Assembly (NCBI RefSeq): GCF_900188415.1
Contig: NZ_FZNV01000009.1
Coordinates: 51,176-115,175 of the forward strand
Source of the DNA: Maribacter sedimenticola
Lineage (GTDB): Bacteria; Bacteroidota; Bacteroidia; Flavobacteriales; Flavobacteriaceae
DNA: 64,000 nt
Direction of reading: 5' to 3'
The notes below the pieces were generated by a model. That model was not told the origin of the DNA. It made no database searches and saw nothing but the letters and a program-made list of their open reading frames with translations. The position numbers and the translations under genes are program-made. The stretch's first letter is position 1. Each line of letters begins with the position of its first letter. Positions 28,605 to 37,226 of this stretch are shown in pieces.

Positions 28605-28832
28605 TTAATTGTCCCACTCTAAATTGGATATTAGGGATAGCGCTTTTACTTCCTCGTCTTCATGAACATAAATTTCTATAAACTGTGGTAACGATGAGCT
28701 AAAACCTGCTAATCTTGCAGATTCTCCCTCATCCTTACAAATTGGAATAATATTGCCGTCCCGTAAGGTAAGTTCAACCCTGTTGGCCTTTATTCGATCA
28801 CCTCCAAAAATTTTCTTATAAGTAGTATTCAT
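28605..28832 (-). CDS. Small DUF2007-like protein
   Basis: A 75-residue soluble protein that starts MNTTYKKIFGGDRIKANRVE and ends in I-E-I-Y-V-H-E-D-E-E-V-K-A-L-S-L-I. The pattern of one N-terminal strand, a helix that would carry K-A-N-R-V-E-L-T-L-R, a variable loop and a terminal V-x-x-x-D-x-x-x-A helix is that of DUF2007 putative signal-transducing proteins. The match is by eye and moderate. It begins three bases after the stop of the Gfo/Idh/MocA gene, so the two are probably cotranscribed. Confidence 0.6.
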   Translation of the reverse strand: MNTTYKKIFGGDRIKANRVELTLRDGNIIPICKDEGESARLAGFSSSLPQFIEIYVHEDEEVKALSLISNLEWDN

Positions 28833-28835
28833 GTG

Positions 28836-29936
28836 CTATTTTGTTAAGTGTATGGTCTTACCTGATTTGGCACTCTCAATGGCCGCTTGAAGAATTTCTA
28901 TTACAACCATGTTGTTTTCTAATGAATATACGTTAAAAGGTGGTAATTTCAACTCTTCTTTTATCACTGCCGTAAATACGGAAAAAGGGTCGTTGAACGG
29001 TTTTTTGCGTTGGGGCAGTAAAAAAGTCTCTTCCGTAAATTGACTGTAGCCCTTTGATATTCTTATCCTCAACTGTGTAGGGTTATCCGCATAAATGGCT
29101 CCTTTGGTGCCGTAAAGTTCCATATCCTTTCTGCCAATTGGCCAATTCCAAGAAGGCTCCAATATAGCCATTTGGTTGGGGTAGGTTAAAATTATGGTTG
29201 CGTCATCATCTACATTTGGATTGTTATCTGCTTGTAGTTGTTGTGTAACAGCGGTGACTGATAGCGGTTTTGTCCCGTTCATAATCCAAGTCATTAGGTT
29301 TGCCCCATAACACCCAAAATCCGTTATAGCTCCGCCACCATTTAAAACCGGGTCTGTAAGCCATTCCAAAAACTCTTGTGAAACCCCAATATTTTTTGGC
29401 CCTTTATGACCATCTCTAATTATTACCTTTCTTAGCTCACCAATGGTACCGTTCTTTAGTTCATCCAATGCTTTGACATTGGTTTCATACCATGATGTTT
29501 CATAATTGGTAAGGACATGAACTTTATATGTTTTTGCCAAATTGGCAATTTTAACGGCATCATCAAATGTTGTGGCCAAAGGTTTTTCTACCATTACGTG
29601 TATCCCTTTAGGAGCACACTCCTGCACTACTTTTAAATGATCTTTAATATTTCCAAATGCAGCAACGGCCTCCGGTTTAGTTTTTGCGATCATTTCCTCC
29701 ATAGAATCAAAAACCATCGTCATAGGAAACCCAAATTCCTTGGATAATTTATTGGCAAGTATCTTATTGGGTTCTGCAATTCCTACCATAACCATATCCG
29801 TTTGGTTTTCACGGCCCAAAATCCATCCTACGTGGCCATGGGTGAGACCGGCTACTCCTAAACGAATGGGTTTCTCCTGAGCTAGACCAACGGCTTTTAT
29901 CGTTATTAACAAAAGTAAGATAAGGCACTTTTTCAT
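28836..29936 (-). CDS. Exported Gfo/Idh/MocA family oxidoreductase
   Basis: A 366-residue protein with a signal peptide (MKKCLILLLLITIKAVGLAQ). The N-terminal Rossmann fold begins I-R-L-G-V-A-G-L-T-H-G-H-V, where the usual GxGxxG is altered to GxxGxxHGH. The conserved M-V-E-K-P-L-A near residue 115 carries the catalytic-type Lys, and G-G-G-A-I-T-D-F-G-C-Y-G near 195 opens the C-terminal substrate domain. Family members oxidise or epimerise sugars with NAD(P); export raises the question of where the cofactor comes from, and some exported members keep it tightly bound. Its position near the DUF1080 gene suggests a glycoside 3-dehydrogenase or isomerase role. The histidine kinase gene ends nine bases upstream. 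Confidence 0.85.
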   Translation of the reverse strand: MKKCLILLLLITIKAVGLAQEKPIRLGVAGLTHGHVGWILGRENQTDMVMVGIAEPNKILANKLSKEFGFPMTMVFDSMEEMIAKTKPEAVAAFGNIKDHLKVVQECAPKGIHVMVEKPLATTFDDAVKIANLAKTYKVHVLTNYETSWYETNVKALDELKNGTIGELRKVIIRDGHKGPKNIGVSQEFLEWLTDPVLNGGGAITDFGCYGANLMTWIMNGTKPLSVTAVTQQLQADNNPNVDDDATIILTYPNQMAILEPSWNWPIGRKDMELYGTKGAIYADNPTQLRIRISKGYSQFTEETFLLPQRKKPFNDPFSVFTAVIKEELKLPPFNVYSLENNMVVIEILQAAIESAKSGKTIHLTK

Positions 29937-29945
29937 GTTCAGGAT

Positions 29946-31319
29946 TTAGTGTTCGGGTTGTGAATATTCCTGAATTTGCAAATTTTTGCTAATAGTAAAG
30001 TAAAAAGTACTTCCTTGGTCTTCTATGGATTCTACCCAAATATCGCCTTCATGGATATCTACTACTCGTTTGCAACCATATAGACCAATTCCCGAGCCTT
30101 CAAATTCAGATTGGTGATGCAATTTATTAAATGCCTTGAATATATTCTGTTGTTGGTCTTTGGAGATGCCAATACCATTATCGCTCATTTTAAACTGATA
30201 AAAATTGTCTTTTTCCTCTGAGGAGATTACAATTTTAGGAGCATTTCTTACTGAAGAGAATTTGAGGGCATTATGTAATAGGTTCTGAAAGAGCATGCGT
30301 ATATCCCTTTCACGGCCAACAATGTTGGGTAAGTCGTTAATTAGCACGGTTGCCCTATTGTTCTTGATCAATTGGGAGTGGTCCGTAATAATCTGTTGCA
30401 CAATTTCTTGGCAATCTATAAATTTCATTTTATCACTATTGCCTGTTTCGGCATACTCTAAAAGGCCAAGTACCAAATTGGTCATTCTTGTGGAACTGCC
30501 CTCCAAATGTTCAAAATGTTCTTTGAATTCTTTAAAGGTAGTAGAGTTCGGTTGGTCCAGTAGATGTTGAGAAATGATATTGATATTGTTTAACGGACTT
30601 TTAAGATCATGGGTCACGATAAAAGTGAATTCCTCAATTTGTTTATTTTTTTTATTCAAATCCTGGTTAAGGTCGTAAAGCTTTTGATTTTGCTTTTCAA
30701 GATTGCTCTGTGCTGTTTGTAATGCCTTTTCGTTGACCTTTAGCATAGTATTGTTTTTTTCCAGCGCATTGGTATATTTTCTGGTCTTTGTTTCATCATA
30801 CACTCTAAAGGTCTGCGAAAGCCAGGTTAGACATGCTATGTAAACTAAAATTTCATCATAAGGTAAATTTATGACGCCCAAAATAGGACCATAAAAAGTT
30901 ATGTAAAGCGTTGGAACTATAAATGCCATAATATCATAGATAATAATGGCTAGTCTAATTTTAGGTTTATTACGATAGGCAATGAACGCTAAAAATGCCA
31001 TTGTGGCAAAGGCCAATGCTTGACCAAAAAAACCTCCGATCAAGACAATGATGATCATAAACATGGTAGGGGGAAATAGCGACATGTATAGCCGTGTGGC
31101 CTTTTCCAATTTTAGGATGTTCATGATAAAACCTATAGCAAAACCTAGAAAAATTACGAAGGCTATTATTTGTAAAAGCCTTGTGTTATTGAACATAGTA
31201 TATAGGAACATGAAAAAAGTAAATAGCGCAGAAAGTAGGGTGATCAAACCTATATGGTCTAATAAACTATTTTCATTGGTATTTTGGTCCGGGGCGTTAT
31301 GATTTACGTTTTTTATCAC
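29946..31319 (-). CDS. Membrane sensor histidine kinase
   Basis: A 457-residue kinase. Residues of about 22-170 contain six or seven hydrophobic segments with almost no periplasmic loops, so the stimulus is probably sensed within the membrane. A coiled coil (about 180-230) leads to the HisKA motif F-T-F-I-V-T-H-D-L-K-S-P-L, with phospho-acceptor H237. The ATPase domain has the N box (L-L-H-N-A-L-K-F-S), G1 (D-N-G-I-G-I-S) and G2 (G-S-G-I-G-L-Y-G-C). No response regulator gene is adjacent. The closeness to the Gfo/Idh/MocA gene (nine bases) suggests cotranscription, with a possible role in controlling this sugar locus. Confidence 0.9.
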   Translation of the reverse strand: MIKNVNHNAPDQNTNENSLLDHIGLITLLSALFTFFMFLYTMFNNTRLLQIIAFVIFLGFAIGFIMNILKLEKATRLYMSLFPPTMFMIIIVLIGGFFGQALAFATMAFLAFIAYRNKPKIRLAIIIYDIMAFIVPTLYITFYGPILGVINLPYDEILVYIACLTWLSQTFRVYDETKTRKYTNALEKNNTMLKVNEKALQTAQSNLEKQNQKLYDLNQDLNKKNKQIEEFTFIVTHDLKSPLNNINIISQHLLDQPNSTTFKEFKEHFEHLEGSSTRMTNLVLGLLEYAETGNSDKMKFIDCQEIVQQIITDHSQLIKNNRATVLINDLPNIVGRERDIRMLFQNLLHNALKFSSVRNAPKIVISSEEKDNFYQFKMSDNGIGISKDQQQNIFKAFNKLHHQSEFEGSGIGLYGCKRVVDIHEGDIWVESIEDQGSTFYFTISKNLQIQEYSQPEH

Positions 31320-31587
31320 AAAAAGTATAAACTATTATTTCAACTTGATTTAAAAAATGTATTTTGCTTATGGTTAAGGATTTTTTAAATAATCCTCAAC
31401 AGAACAAATAAATTCACATTTTTAAGCATATCTTTTGTTTAACTTTTTACCTGTATGCTTTACACTTTTAAATATAAGAAAGTTGTATACAAATACACAG
31501 TAAAATGCATTTTTAATAAGAAAACAATGCATATTTAATCTCTAATTTCTTTTAAGGATATGGTAACTATTTAAACCTTGGATAAGA
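31320..31587. other. 268-base A+T-rich intergenic region
   Basis: It holds the upstream region of the leftward kinase gene and the 3' flank of the leftward pirin gene. A weak hairpin (AGGATT...AATCCT, about 31379-31398) has no T-run. I see nothing else defined. Confidence 0.35.
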
Positions 31588-32301
31588 TTAGAATTGCATA
31601 GGAACTTCCATGAATAAAACTTTAGCTTTGGACTTTATGTGGTAAGAAAATGAATCCGTTTCCCAAATGCCATAACCGTCCCTTGCTTGAAGTAACTGCC
31701 CATTAATTTCTAATTCGCCATCCAATACAAACACATATACGCCGTTATGGTTGTTTTTAAGTTTGTAATTTCCTGATTTTTCCATATTAAAACTGCCCAG
31801 ATAAAACCATGCATCTTGATGAATCCACACTCCGTCGTCGTCGGTATTGGGAGATACTATTTGCGTTAAACCATTGGCGACCTCTTTATCAAAAATAGAA
31901 ATTTGATCGTAGCGTGGGGTTACTTCAGACTGATTGGGGAATATCCAAATTTGCAGAAACTTTACTTCTTGGTCGTTGTTTTTATTGAATTCGCTATGCG
32001 ATACACCACTTCCGGCACTCATAACTTGTATGTCACCTTGTTTAATAACCGTTGAATTACCCATATCATCCATATGTTTAAGGTCTCCCTGCAATGGTAT
32101 TGAAATAATTTCCATGTTACGATGGGGATGTGTGCCAAATCCACGGCCGGCAGCCACTACATCATCATTAAGGACCCTTAGGGCCCCAAAGTGCATACGT
32201 TCCGGATTATGGTAGTTTGCAAAACTAAAACTATGATAAGATTTTAACCATCCATGGTCTGCATGGCCTCTAGTTTTTGCTTCGTGATATATAGTTTTCA
32301 T
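31588..32301 (-). CDS. Pirin family protein (YhhW-like)
   Basis: A 237-residue double-cupin protein. The N-terminal cupin has the metal ligands in T-H-P-H-R-N-M-E (two His, about residues 57-59) and G-S-G-V-S-H-S-E-F (His and Glu, about 101-103), the full pirin set. The G-W-L-K-S-Y-H-S-F-S-F-A-N-Y motif near the N-terminus is the family signature. Bacterial relatives such as YhhW can act as quercetin dioxygenases; the physiological substrate here is unknown. It appears to be a single gene, divergent from the small exported protein at 32484. Confidence 0.92.
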   Translation of the reverse strand: MKTIYHEAKTRGHADHGWLKSYHSFSFANYHNPERMHFGALRVLNDDVVAAGRGFGTHPHRNMEIISIPLQGDLKHMDDMGNSTVIKQGDIQVMSAGSGVSHSEFNKNNDQEVKFLQIWIFPNQSEVTPRYDQISIFDKEVANGLTQIVSPNTDDDGVWIHQDAWFYLGSFNMEKSGNYKLKNNHNGVYVFVLDGELEINGQLLQARDGYGIWETDSFSYHIKSKAKVLFMEVPMQF

Positions 32302-32406
32302 ATGCTTTATTTATGTATGATATTGGTCGTATATGGTAGTAAAAAATTACTTGGTCTATTTTGTAAAGGGCTATTTTTTTAATGAATAAAGGTAGGGTTA
32401 TACCTA

Positions 32407-32436
32407 TTGAAATTGTTTATTAATAGTATAAATTTG
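32407..32436 (+). promoter_or_regulatory. Promoter (TTG-N19-TAAATTTG)
   Basis: TTG at 32407-32409 and TAAATTTG at 32429-32436 match the Bacteroidota consensus at a 19-base spacing. The start codon of the downstream gene is at 32484, giving a leader of about 40 bases. Confidence 0.65.
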
Positions 32437-32483
32437 CAGTCTATTTTTTAAATTTTAATGACAAATAAAATAAAGTTCCCACA

Positions 32484-32948
32484 ATGAAACACGTTATGTT
32501 AAGTACGCTTTTATTGCTTATGTTTTTTCAATTAAAGGCCCAAGGTAGTGATGATGCGGTCAAGCATTTTGGAGCGGGAATTGTCATAGGAGGTGTTGGG
32601 GGCTATGCCGCTCATAAGATTTTTGACGGAAAAAGGGGTTGGACCTGGGTGGGTGCCGTGGGCAGTAGTTTTGGTGCGGCAATTGCAAAGGAAACCTTGT
32701 ACGATCAACCCAGGGGAGCTTCATTTGAAGGAAGGGATGTCCTGTTTACGACCCTGGGCGGAATAGTATCTGGTTTGGCGTTGGACGTACTGACCAGCAA
32801 TACTATAAGAAGGACCGGGGGAGGCAAATATTGTGGCTGCTTGGTCGTAGAAAATAGTGAAATACCGGACCTTAATTTACCATCAAATCCTGAAGCGGGT
32901 TCACGTGATATTACGGCTGTGCTACAGGCCGCCTATTTATTAAGGTAG
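32484..32948 (+). CDS. Small exported glycine-rich protein, possibly YfiM/DUF2279-like
   Basis: A 154-residue protein with a signal peptide ending F-Q-L-K-A-Q. The mature part has two Gly/Ala-rich hydrophobic segments (F-G-A-G-I-V-I-G-G-V-G-G-Y and W-V-G-A-V-G-S-S-F-G-A-A-I-A-K-E) followed by D-V-L-F-T-T-L-G-G-I-V-S-G-L. The order H-F, W-x-G, K-E, D-x-x-x-T-x-x-G resembles the YfiM/DUF2279 lipoprotein family, but the match is by eye and no lipobox is present. A Cys pair (C-G-C) lies in the C-terminal tail. Its function is unknown. It ends two bases before the opposing DUF58 gene. Confidence 0.5.
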   Translation: MKHVMLSTLLLLMFFQLKAQGSDDAVKHFGAGIVIGGVGGYAAHKIFDGKRGWTWVGAVGSSFGAAIAKETLYDQPRGASFEGRDVLFTTLGGIVSGLALDVLTSNTIRRTGGGKYCGCLVVENSEIPDLNLPSNPEAGSRDITAVLQAAYLLR

Positions 32949-32950
32949 GA

Positions 32951-34285
32951 TTATAGGAGGCCTTTGGCCTTGATCTCTAAATATTTATTGATCGTATTGA
33001 GTGTAAGTTCTTCCGGTTTGGTCAAAATTGTTTGGATACCATATTTACGCAGTTCGTTGACCACGAGCTCTTTTTCGTATATAAATTTTTCAGCAATGGT
33101 TTGCTCAAATATATCTTTGCTACTAATAGCCTTTTGGCCGGCAAACGAAAGTAATTCTGTATTCTTGAAAAAGATGACAACCAATAAATGTTGTTTTGCA
33201 ATTGCTTGTAAATAAGGAAGCTGCCTATGCAAGGCATCTAGGGTTTCAAAATTAGTATATAATAGTAATAAGCTCCGTTGCGGTATATTTCTTTTGATAT
33301 CAATATACAACCTGCTAAAATCACTTTCCACAAAATTGGTGGTAAGGTTGTAAAGTGTTTCCAAAATCAAGTTCATTTGGGCACTTCTGCGTTCTGCAAC
33401 CACTCTGTTCTCAACCTTATTGCTAAAGGAAAACATACCAGCTTTGTCATTTTTTTTAAGGGCAATATTGCTAATGACCAATGTAGCGTTTATAGCATAA
33501 TCCAAAAGACTTAATGCATTAAACGGCATTTTCATAACACGGCCTTTATCTATAATGGAATAGACTGGTTGTGACTTTTCATCTTGAAACTGGTTGACCA
33601 TTAACTGATTTTTCTTGGCAGTAGCTTTCCAGTTGATATTTCTAATATCGTCACCTTGTATATAATCTTTAATTTGTTCAAATTCCATTGTATGGCCAAT
33701 TCTCCTAATTTTTTTAAGGCCATGCTCAAATAGTTTATTGCTAAAAGCTAATAGGTCATACTTTCTTAGCTGTAGAAAAGAAGGATATACTGGCACTTCC
33801 TGCCCTTGGTCATAAGTGTATTTACGGGTCAATAGCCCAATGGGAGAACTGGTAAAAATGTTCAAGTTCCCAAACGCATAGACACCTCTTTCCACAGGTC
33901 TTAAGGAATAGGAATATGTTTCTTTTCCGCCACTTTTTATTGAACTTATAATTTTAAAATCACGCTTTTGAAATTGAAAAGGCAGCTCATCTATAATGGT
34001 GATATCTATTTTAAAAAAATAATAGTTGTTTATTATAATATCAATACCGTTTTCGTCTCCATTGGATAGCTTGTCTGCCAGAATGCGTTGGGCCTTTACA
34101 TTACCTTTTGAAATAAACAAAAGGAGGATGTCCACACTGCAAAAAGCAATAAACGCATAAAACAATGATTTGGCAACGACCAAGATATTTTCAAAAATAT
34201 AGGCCAATAGAAAACAGGTAACAATGCCCGCCAAAAGCAGAAAAAAGCGTGGTTGTAAGTATATATTTTTAAAAATTTTCTTCAC
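32951..34285 (-). CDS. DUF58 domain protein
   Basis: A 444-residue protein with two N-terminal membrane segments (about 12-30 and 35-55) and a large cytoplasmic or periplasmic domain. The DUF58 core contains the signature M-E-F-E-Q-I-K-D-Y-I-Q-G-D-D-I-R-N-I-N-W at about 199-218, followed by a vWA-like fold with D-K-G-R-V-M rather than a canonical DxSxS metal site. DUF58 proteins are regularly encoded with MoxR ATPases, and the pair is thought to act in chaperone-like maturation or envelope-stress functions. It is the last gene of a six-gene leftward operon, six bases after the MoxR gene. Confidence 0.9.
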   Translation of the reverse strand: MKKIFKNIYLQPRFFLLLAGIVTCFLLAYIFENILVVAKSLFYAFIAFCSVDILLLFISKGNVKAQRILADKLSNGDENGIDIIINNYYFFKIDITIIDELPFQFQKRDFKIISSIKSGGKETYSYSLRPVERGVYAFGNLNIFTSSPIGLLTRKYTYDQGQEVPVYPSFLQLRKYDLLAFSNKLFEHGLKKIRRIGHTMEFEQIKDYIQGDDIRNINWKATAKKNQLMVNQFQDEKSQPVYSIIDKGRVMKMPFNALSLLDYAINATLVISNIALKKNDKAGMFSFSNKVENRVVAERRSAQMNLILETLYNLTTNFVESDFSRLYIDIKRNIPQRSLLLLYTNFETLDALHRQLPYLQAIAKQHLLVVIFFKNTELLSFAGQKAISSKDIFEQTIAEKFIYEKELVVNELRKYGIQTILTKPEELTLNTINKYLEIKAKGLL

Positions 34286-34291
34286 AATCCT

Positions 34292-35290
34292 TTATCTTGG
34301 GATTTCAATGGTCTGCACTAAATCTTGAATCATTTTTTCAGCAGTAAGTCCTTCCATTTCCCTTTCAGGAGTTAGGATTATACGGTGGCATAGAATAGGG
34401 GACACTACTTTTTTAATGTCATCTGGGGTGATAAAATCACGGCCGTTGATTGCGGCAACAGCTTTGGAGGCATCTAATATGGCAATGGAGGCCCTTGGAG
34501 ATGCTCCTAAATATAGATTGGCATTTGTTCTTGTATTATTGACAATTGCCGCAATATATTTTAAAAGGTTGTCTTCAACGATGATATCCTTGATGGTGTT
34601 TTGATATTCCGCAATTTGCTTGGCGGACAATACGGATTGGACCATGAGTTCAATATCATTGTTCTTTTGTTGATGTTTGGTCTCTAAGATACGCACCTCT
34701 TCTTCCAAGGATGGATACCGTACATTGATTTTAAATAAAAAGCGATCTAATTGAGCTTCCGGTAATCTGTATGTGCCTTCTTGTTCTACAGGATTTTGCG
34801 TTGCGAAAACCAAAAATGGAGGTTGCATAGGGTATTCGTGTCCATCAATGGTAATTTGGCGCTCGGCCATGGCTTCAAATAAGGCTGCCTGGGTTTTTGC
34901 CGGTGCACGATTTATTTCGTCAATAAGAATAATGTTGGAAAAAATTGGTCCTTTCTTAAATTCGAACTCAGAAGTCTTGACATTGAATATAGAGGTGCCT
35001 AAAATATCACTGGGCATTAAATCTGGCGTAAACTGTATACGGCTAAACTCTACGTTCATTGTCTTTGCCAAAAGTTTTGCGGTAACTGTTTTGGCTACAC
35101 CGGGTACACCTTCAATTAAGGAATGCCCATTGGCAAGGATAGAAATGATCAATAATTCTATCATCTCTTGTTGTCCAATAATCACTTTGCCCAATTCGGT
35201 TTTTACTTTGGCGACGGCCTCTTGAAGTTGGGATAAATCTATTCGTGAATTAAACTCCTGTGGAGTGTTTTCTTGTAAATTATCTTCCAT
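34292..35290 (-). CDS. MoxR-type AAA+ ATPase
   Basis: A 332-residue ATPase of the MoxR/RavA class. The Walker A motif is G-V-P-G-V-A-K-T-V-T and Walker B is I-I-L-I-D-E-I-N-R-A-P-A; sensor 1 is V-F-A-T-Q-N-P-V-E-Q-E-G, followed by Y-R-L-P-E-A-Q-L-D-R-F. The C-terminal lid has L-G-A-S-P-R-A-S and D-D-I-K. The chosen start (MEDNLQENTPQ) overlaps the upstream DUF4350 gene by 11 bases; an ATG six codons earlier is possible. MoxR ATPases work as metal-cofactor or complex-assembly chaperones with vWA/DUF58 partners, and the DUF58 gene follows directly. Confidence 0.94.
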   Translation of the reverse strand: MEDNLQENTPQEFNSRIDLSQLQEAVAKVKTELGKVIIGQQEMIELLIISILANGHSLIEGVPGVAKTVTAKLLAKTMNVEFSRIQFTPDLMPSDILGTSIFNVKTSEFEFKKGPIFSNIILIDEINRAPAKTQAALFEAMAERQITIDGHEYPMQPPFLVFATQNPVEQEGTYRLPEAQLDRFLFKINVRYPSLEEEVRILETKHQQKNNDIELMVQSVLSAKQIAEYQNTIKDIIVEDNLLKYIAAIVNNTRTNANLYLGASPRASIAILDASKAVAAINGRDFITPDDIKKVVSPILCHRIILTPEREMEGLTAEKMIQDLVQTIEIPR

Positions 35291-36500
35291 AAGATTTTTT
35301 AAATGCATTAATTTTTTTAGATAAGGTAACCGTATCCTGTTCTGTATGTATAGGTTTGTTTTTTAAGTTTAATATAAGGGTGACCAATGTTTTGGTGTCG
35401 TTGATACTATTACCGGATTTATTGGCCAAGGTCCTTATAAATGCATCATCCAATATAGCGGTATTAACAAAATATCTATTTCTAATAAAGGATAGAAAAT
35501 AATTGATTTTTTGATGGTTTAGATTGGTGTAATCCTTGTTTTGATGATAAAGCGTCCCAACGGTCCTTGCAAATTCTACCGAGGAATTTTCCAAGGGAGA
35601 AACAATAGGTATGATACGCTGCTCTCTTTTTGCCTTAAAAATCACAAATAACAGCAACGCAAAGATTGTAAGATAATAAGCCCATTTTAATGCGGGTTGG
35701 TTCAAAACAAACCGCATGGGAGAAGTTATGATCTTTCTCCCGGATTTTTTATAATCGTCCCAATACAGATAATCGTTGGTCAAATAAGACAGGCTTTGCG
35801 CACTATAATTGCTGGAGCGGTTCAATAAATAATAGTTGCTGAACCCTGCCGGCAACGTGTTGATATAAAAATGGCCGTTACCAAAAGCTGTTTTAATAAA
35901 GTTAGGTTTACTTTTTAAGGTATCCATTTCCGTTGGTAGAAATGATTTTTCGGTAAAACTGATATGGCCAAGTATCTCAGTATTTAAAGTGTCCACACTA
36001 GTGAAATAAACAGGGTCCGCACCTCGTTCAAACCTAAACTGTGCAGTTTTAAAACGTGTATTGGTCAAACTAACACTGGCCGTATCTTCCTTGAAATCAT
36101 AATATCTTTCCATCTCAATGTTCAAGGTATCTGCCAACATCCCATAAAGATTGTTGGCAGCAATAAAGACTTGGTTTCCCTTAGCTACATAATTCAATAA
36201 TTGCTTGCTCTCTTGAGTGTCAAAAGAAAGCATATTGTTAATTGCTATATAAGTGGAAATCTTACTGGAATCACGGGTGGTCAAAACATTATAAATACTT
36301 TCCTCTACCGTTTCTATTTTACTATCTGGAAAAAGTGTGGGCAATTCCTGATAAAGTACGTAGCACCCAAAAGGTATTTTAGAACTAGAGGTGAATGAAG
36401 GCCTCCAGTTAATAGGTTTGGGACGTACGATCTCTGTAGCTATGATACCTATTAGTACCGCTATTAAAAGACCTAGTATTATTTTTGAACGTTTACCCAA
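35280..36500 (-). CDS. DUF4350 domain protein
   Basis: A 406-residue protein with an N-terminal membrane segment (I-I-L-G-L-L-I-A-V-L-I-G-I-I-A), an extracytoplasmic DUF4350 domain from about 35 to 260, a second membrane segment near 270-290 and a cytoplasmic tail. The pattern S-S-K-I-P-F-G-C-Y-V-L-Y near residue 39 is typical of the family. The domain has a glutamine-amidotransferase-like fold in relatives, with no known activity. The family nearly always occurs in the MoxR/DUF58 block, as here. It starts two bases after the DUF4129 gene and overlaps moxR. Confidence 0.85.
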   Translation of the reverse strand: MGKRSKIILGLLIAVLIGIIATEIVRPKPINWRPSFTSSSKIPFGCYVLYQELPTLFPDSKIETVEESIYNVLTTRDSSKISTYIAINNMLSFDTQESKQLLNYVAKGNQVFIAANNLYGMLADTLNIEMERYYDFKEDTASVSLTNTRFKTAQFRFERGADPVYFTSVDTLNTEILGHISFTEKSFLPTEMDTLKSKPNFIKTAFGNGHFYINTLPAGFSNYYLLNRSSNYSAQSLSYLTNDYLYWDDYKKSGRKIITSPMRFVLNQPALKWAYYLTIFALLLFVIFKAKREQRIIPIVSPLENSSVEFARTVGTLYHQNKDYTNLNHQKINYFLSFIRNRYFVNTAILDDAFIRTLANKSGNSINDTKTLVTLILNLKNKPIHTEQDTVTLSKKINAFKKSYGR

Positions 36501-36502
36501 AT

Positions 36503-37225
36503 CTATACTGTTGTTAATTGGTTTATAGAATTGAATTCCACTGTATACTGGTCGTACCTGTAAATGTCAATCTCTTGCTCTCCATACCATATATGATCAT
36601 ATAAGTAGCTAACCTTTTTAAATCCTTGCTTAAGGTTTTTATCCTTGATTTCGGATAAGTAATCGGAATTTGTTTTTTCAAAATGCCAGCTAATAATTTC
36701 TTTTTTCGAAAGATTTTGTAACGTTAAAAGAAATTGATATCTAATTGCTAGTCTATAATTTTGGACTTGCAATGCCTCTTGAAGCAGTTTGTGCAAGTCT
36801 ATAGTTTCTATATGTTCTTCAGTAAGATTTACCGTACCCAAATTTTTGGCCTTTCTGGTAAAAATGGAATTGAAGCTTTCGTTGGTAAGAACTTTGACCA
36901 ATAAATAAATGGCCAGTATTGCCATAAGTAAATAGATGATGTGTTCAATAACCTGAAGCACCTGAGGTGATATTTCTATGCCGAATACACGTTGCAATCC
37001 TTGACCTATCCACGTAATAAAGCGCGCAAGTAAATTTTGGGATTCTCCGGTTTTGATTTGGTAATTGAATTCTTCTCCTATATATTTTTGGGACAAATCC
37101 TCTGTCCACTCCTTTGGTGTAATAGTGGAAGTGGAATCTATAGGAATGTCCGCTGTATTACCTAATTGCCCAAAAGCGCAATAGGAATGCAGTACCCATA
37201 ATATTAGCAATAATCTATACTTCAA
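36503..37225 (-). CDS. DUF4129 domain protein
   Basis: A 240-residue protein with a signal peptide ending C-A-F-G-Q, an extracytoplasmic region to about 90, one membrane segment (I-I-Y-L-L-M-A-I-L-A-I-Y-L-L) and a cytoplasmic helical domain with L-A-I-R-Y-Q-F-L-L-T-L and S-Y-L-Y-D-H-I-W-Y-G, the DUF4129 signature. Relatives sit with transglutaminase or MoxR/DUF58 genes. Its role is unknown, but position in the operon between the membrane protein and DUF4350 is conserved across Bacteroidota. Neighbouring genes are separated by one and two bases. Confidence 0.85.
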   Translation of the reverse strand: MKYRLLLILWVLHSYCAFGQLGNTADIPIDSTSTITPKEWTEDLSQKYIGEEFNYQIKTGESQNLLARFITWIGQGLQRVFGIEISPQVLQVIEHIIYLLMAILAIYLLVKVLTNESFNSIFTRKAKNLGTVNLTEEHIETIDLHKLLQEALQVQNYRLAIRYQFLLTLQNLSKKEIISWHFEKTNSDYLSEIKDKNLKQGFKKVSYLYDHIWYGEQEIDIYRYDQYTVEFNSINQLTTV

Positions 37226-37226
37226 A

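Noticed and set aside
31379..31398. Weak hairpin AGGATT...AATCCT in the kinase upstream region
   Set aside because: Short stem with no T-run and no obvious role.
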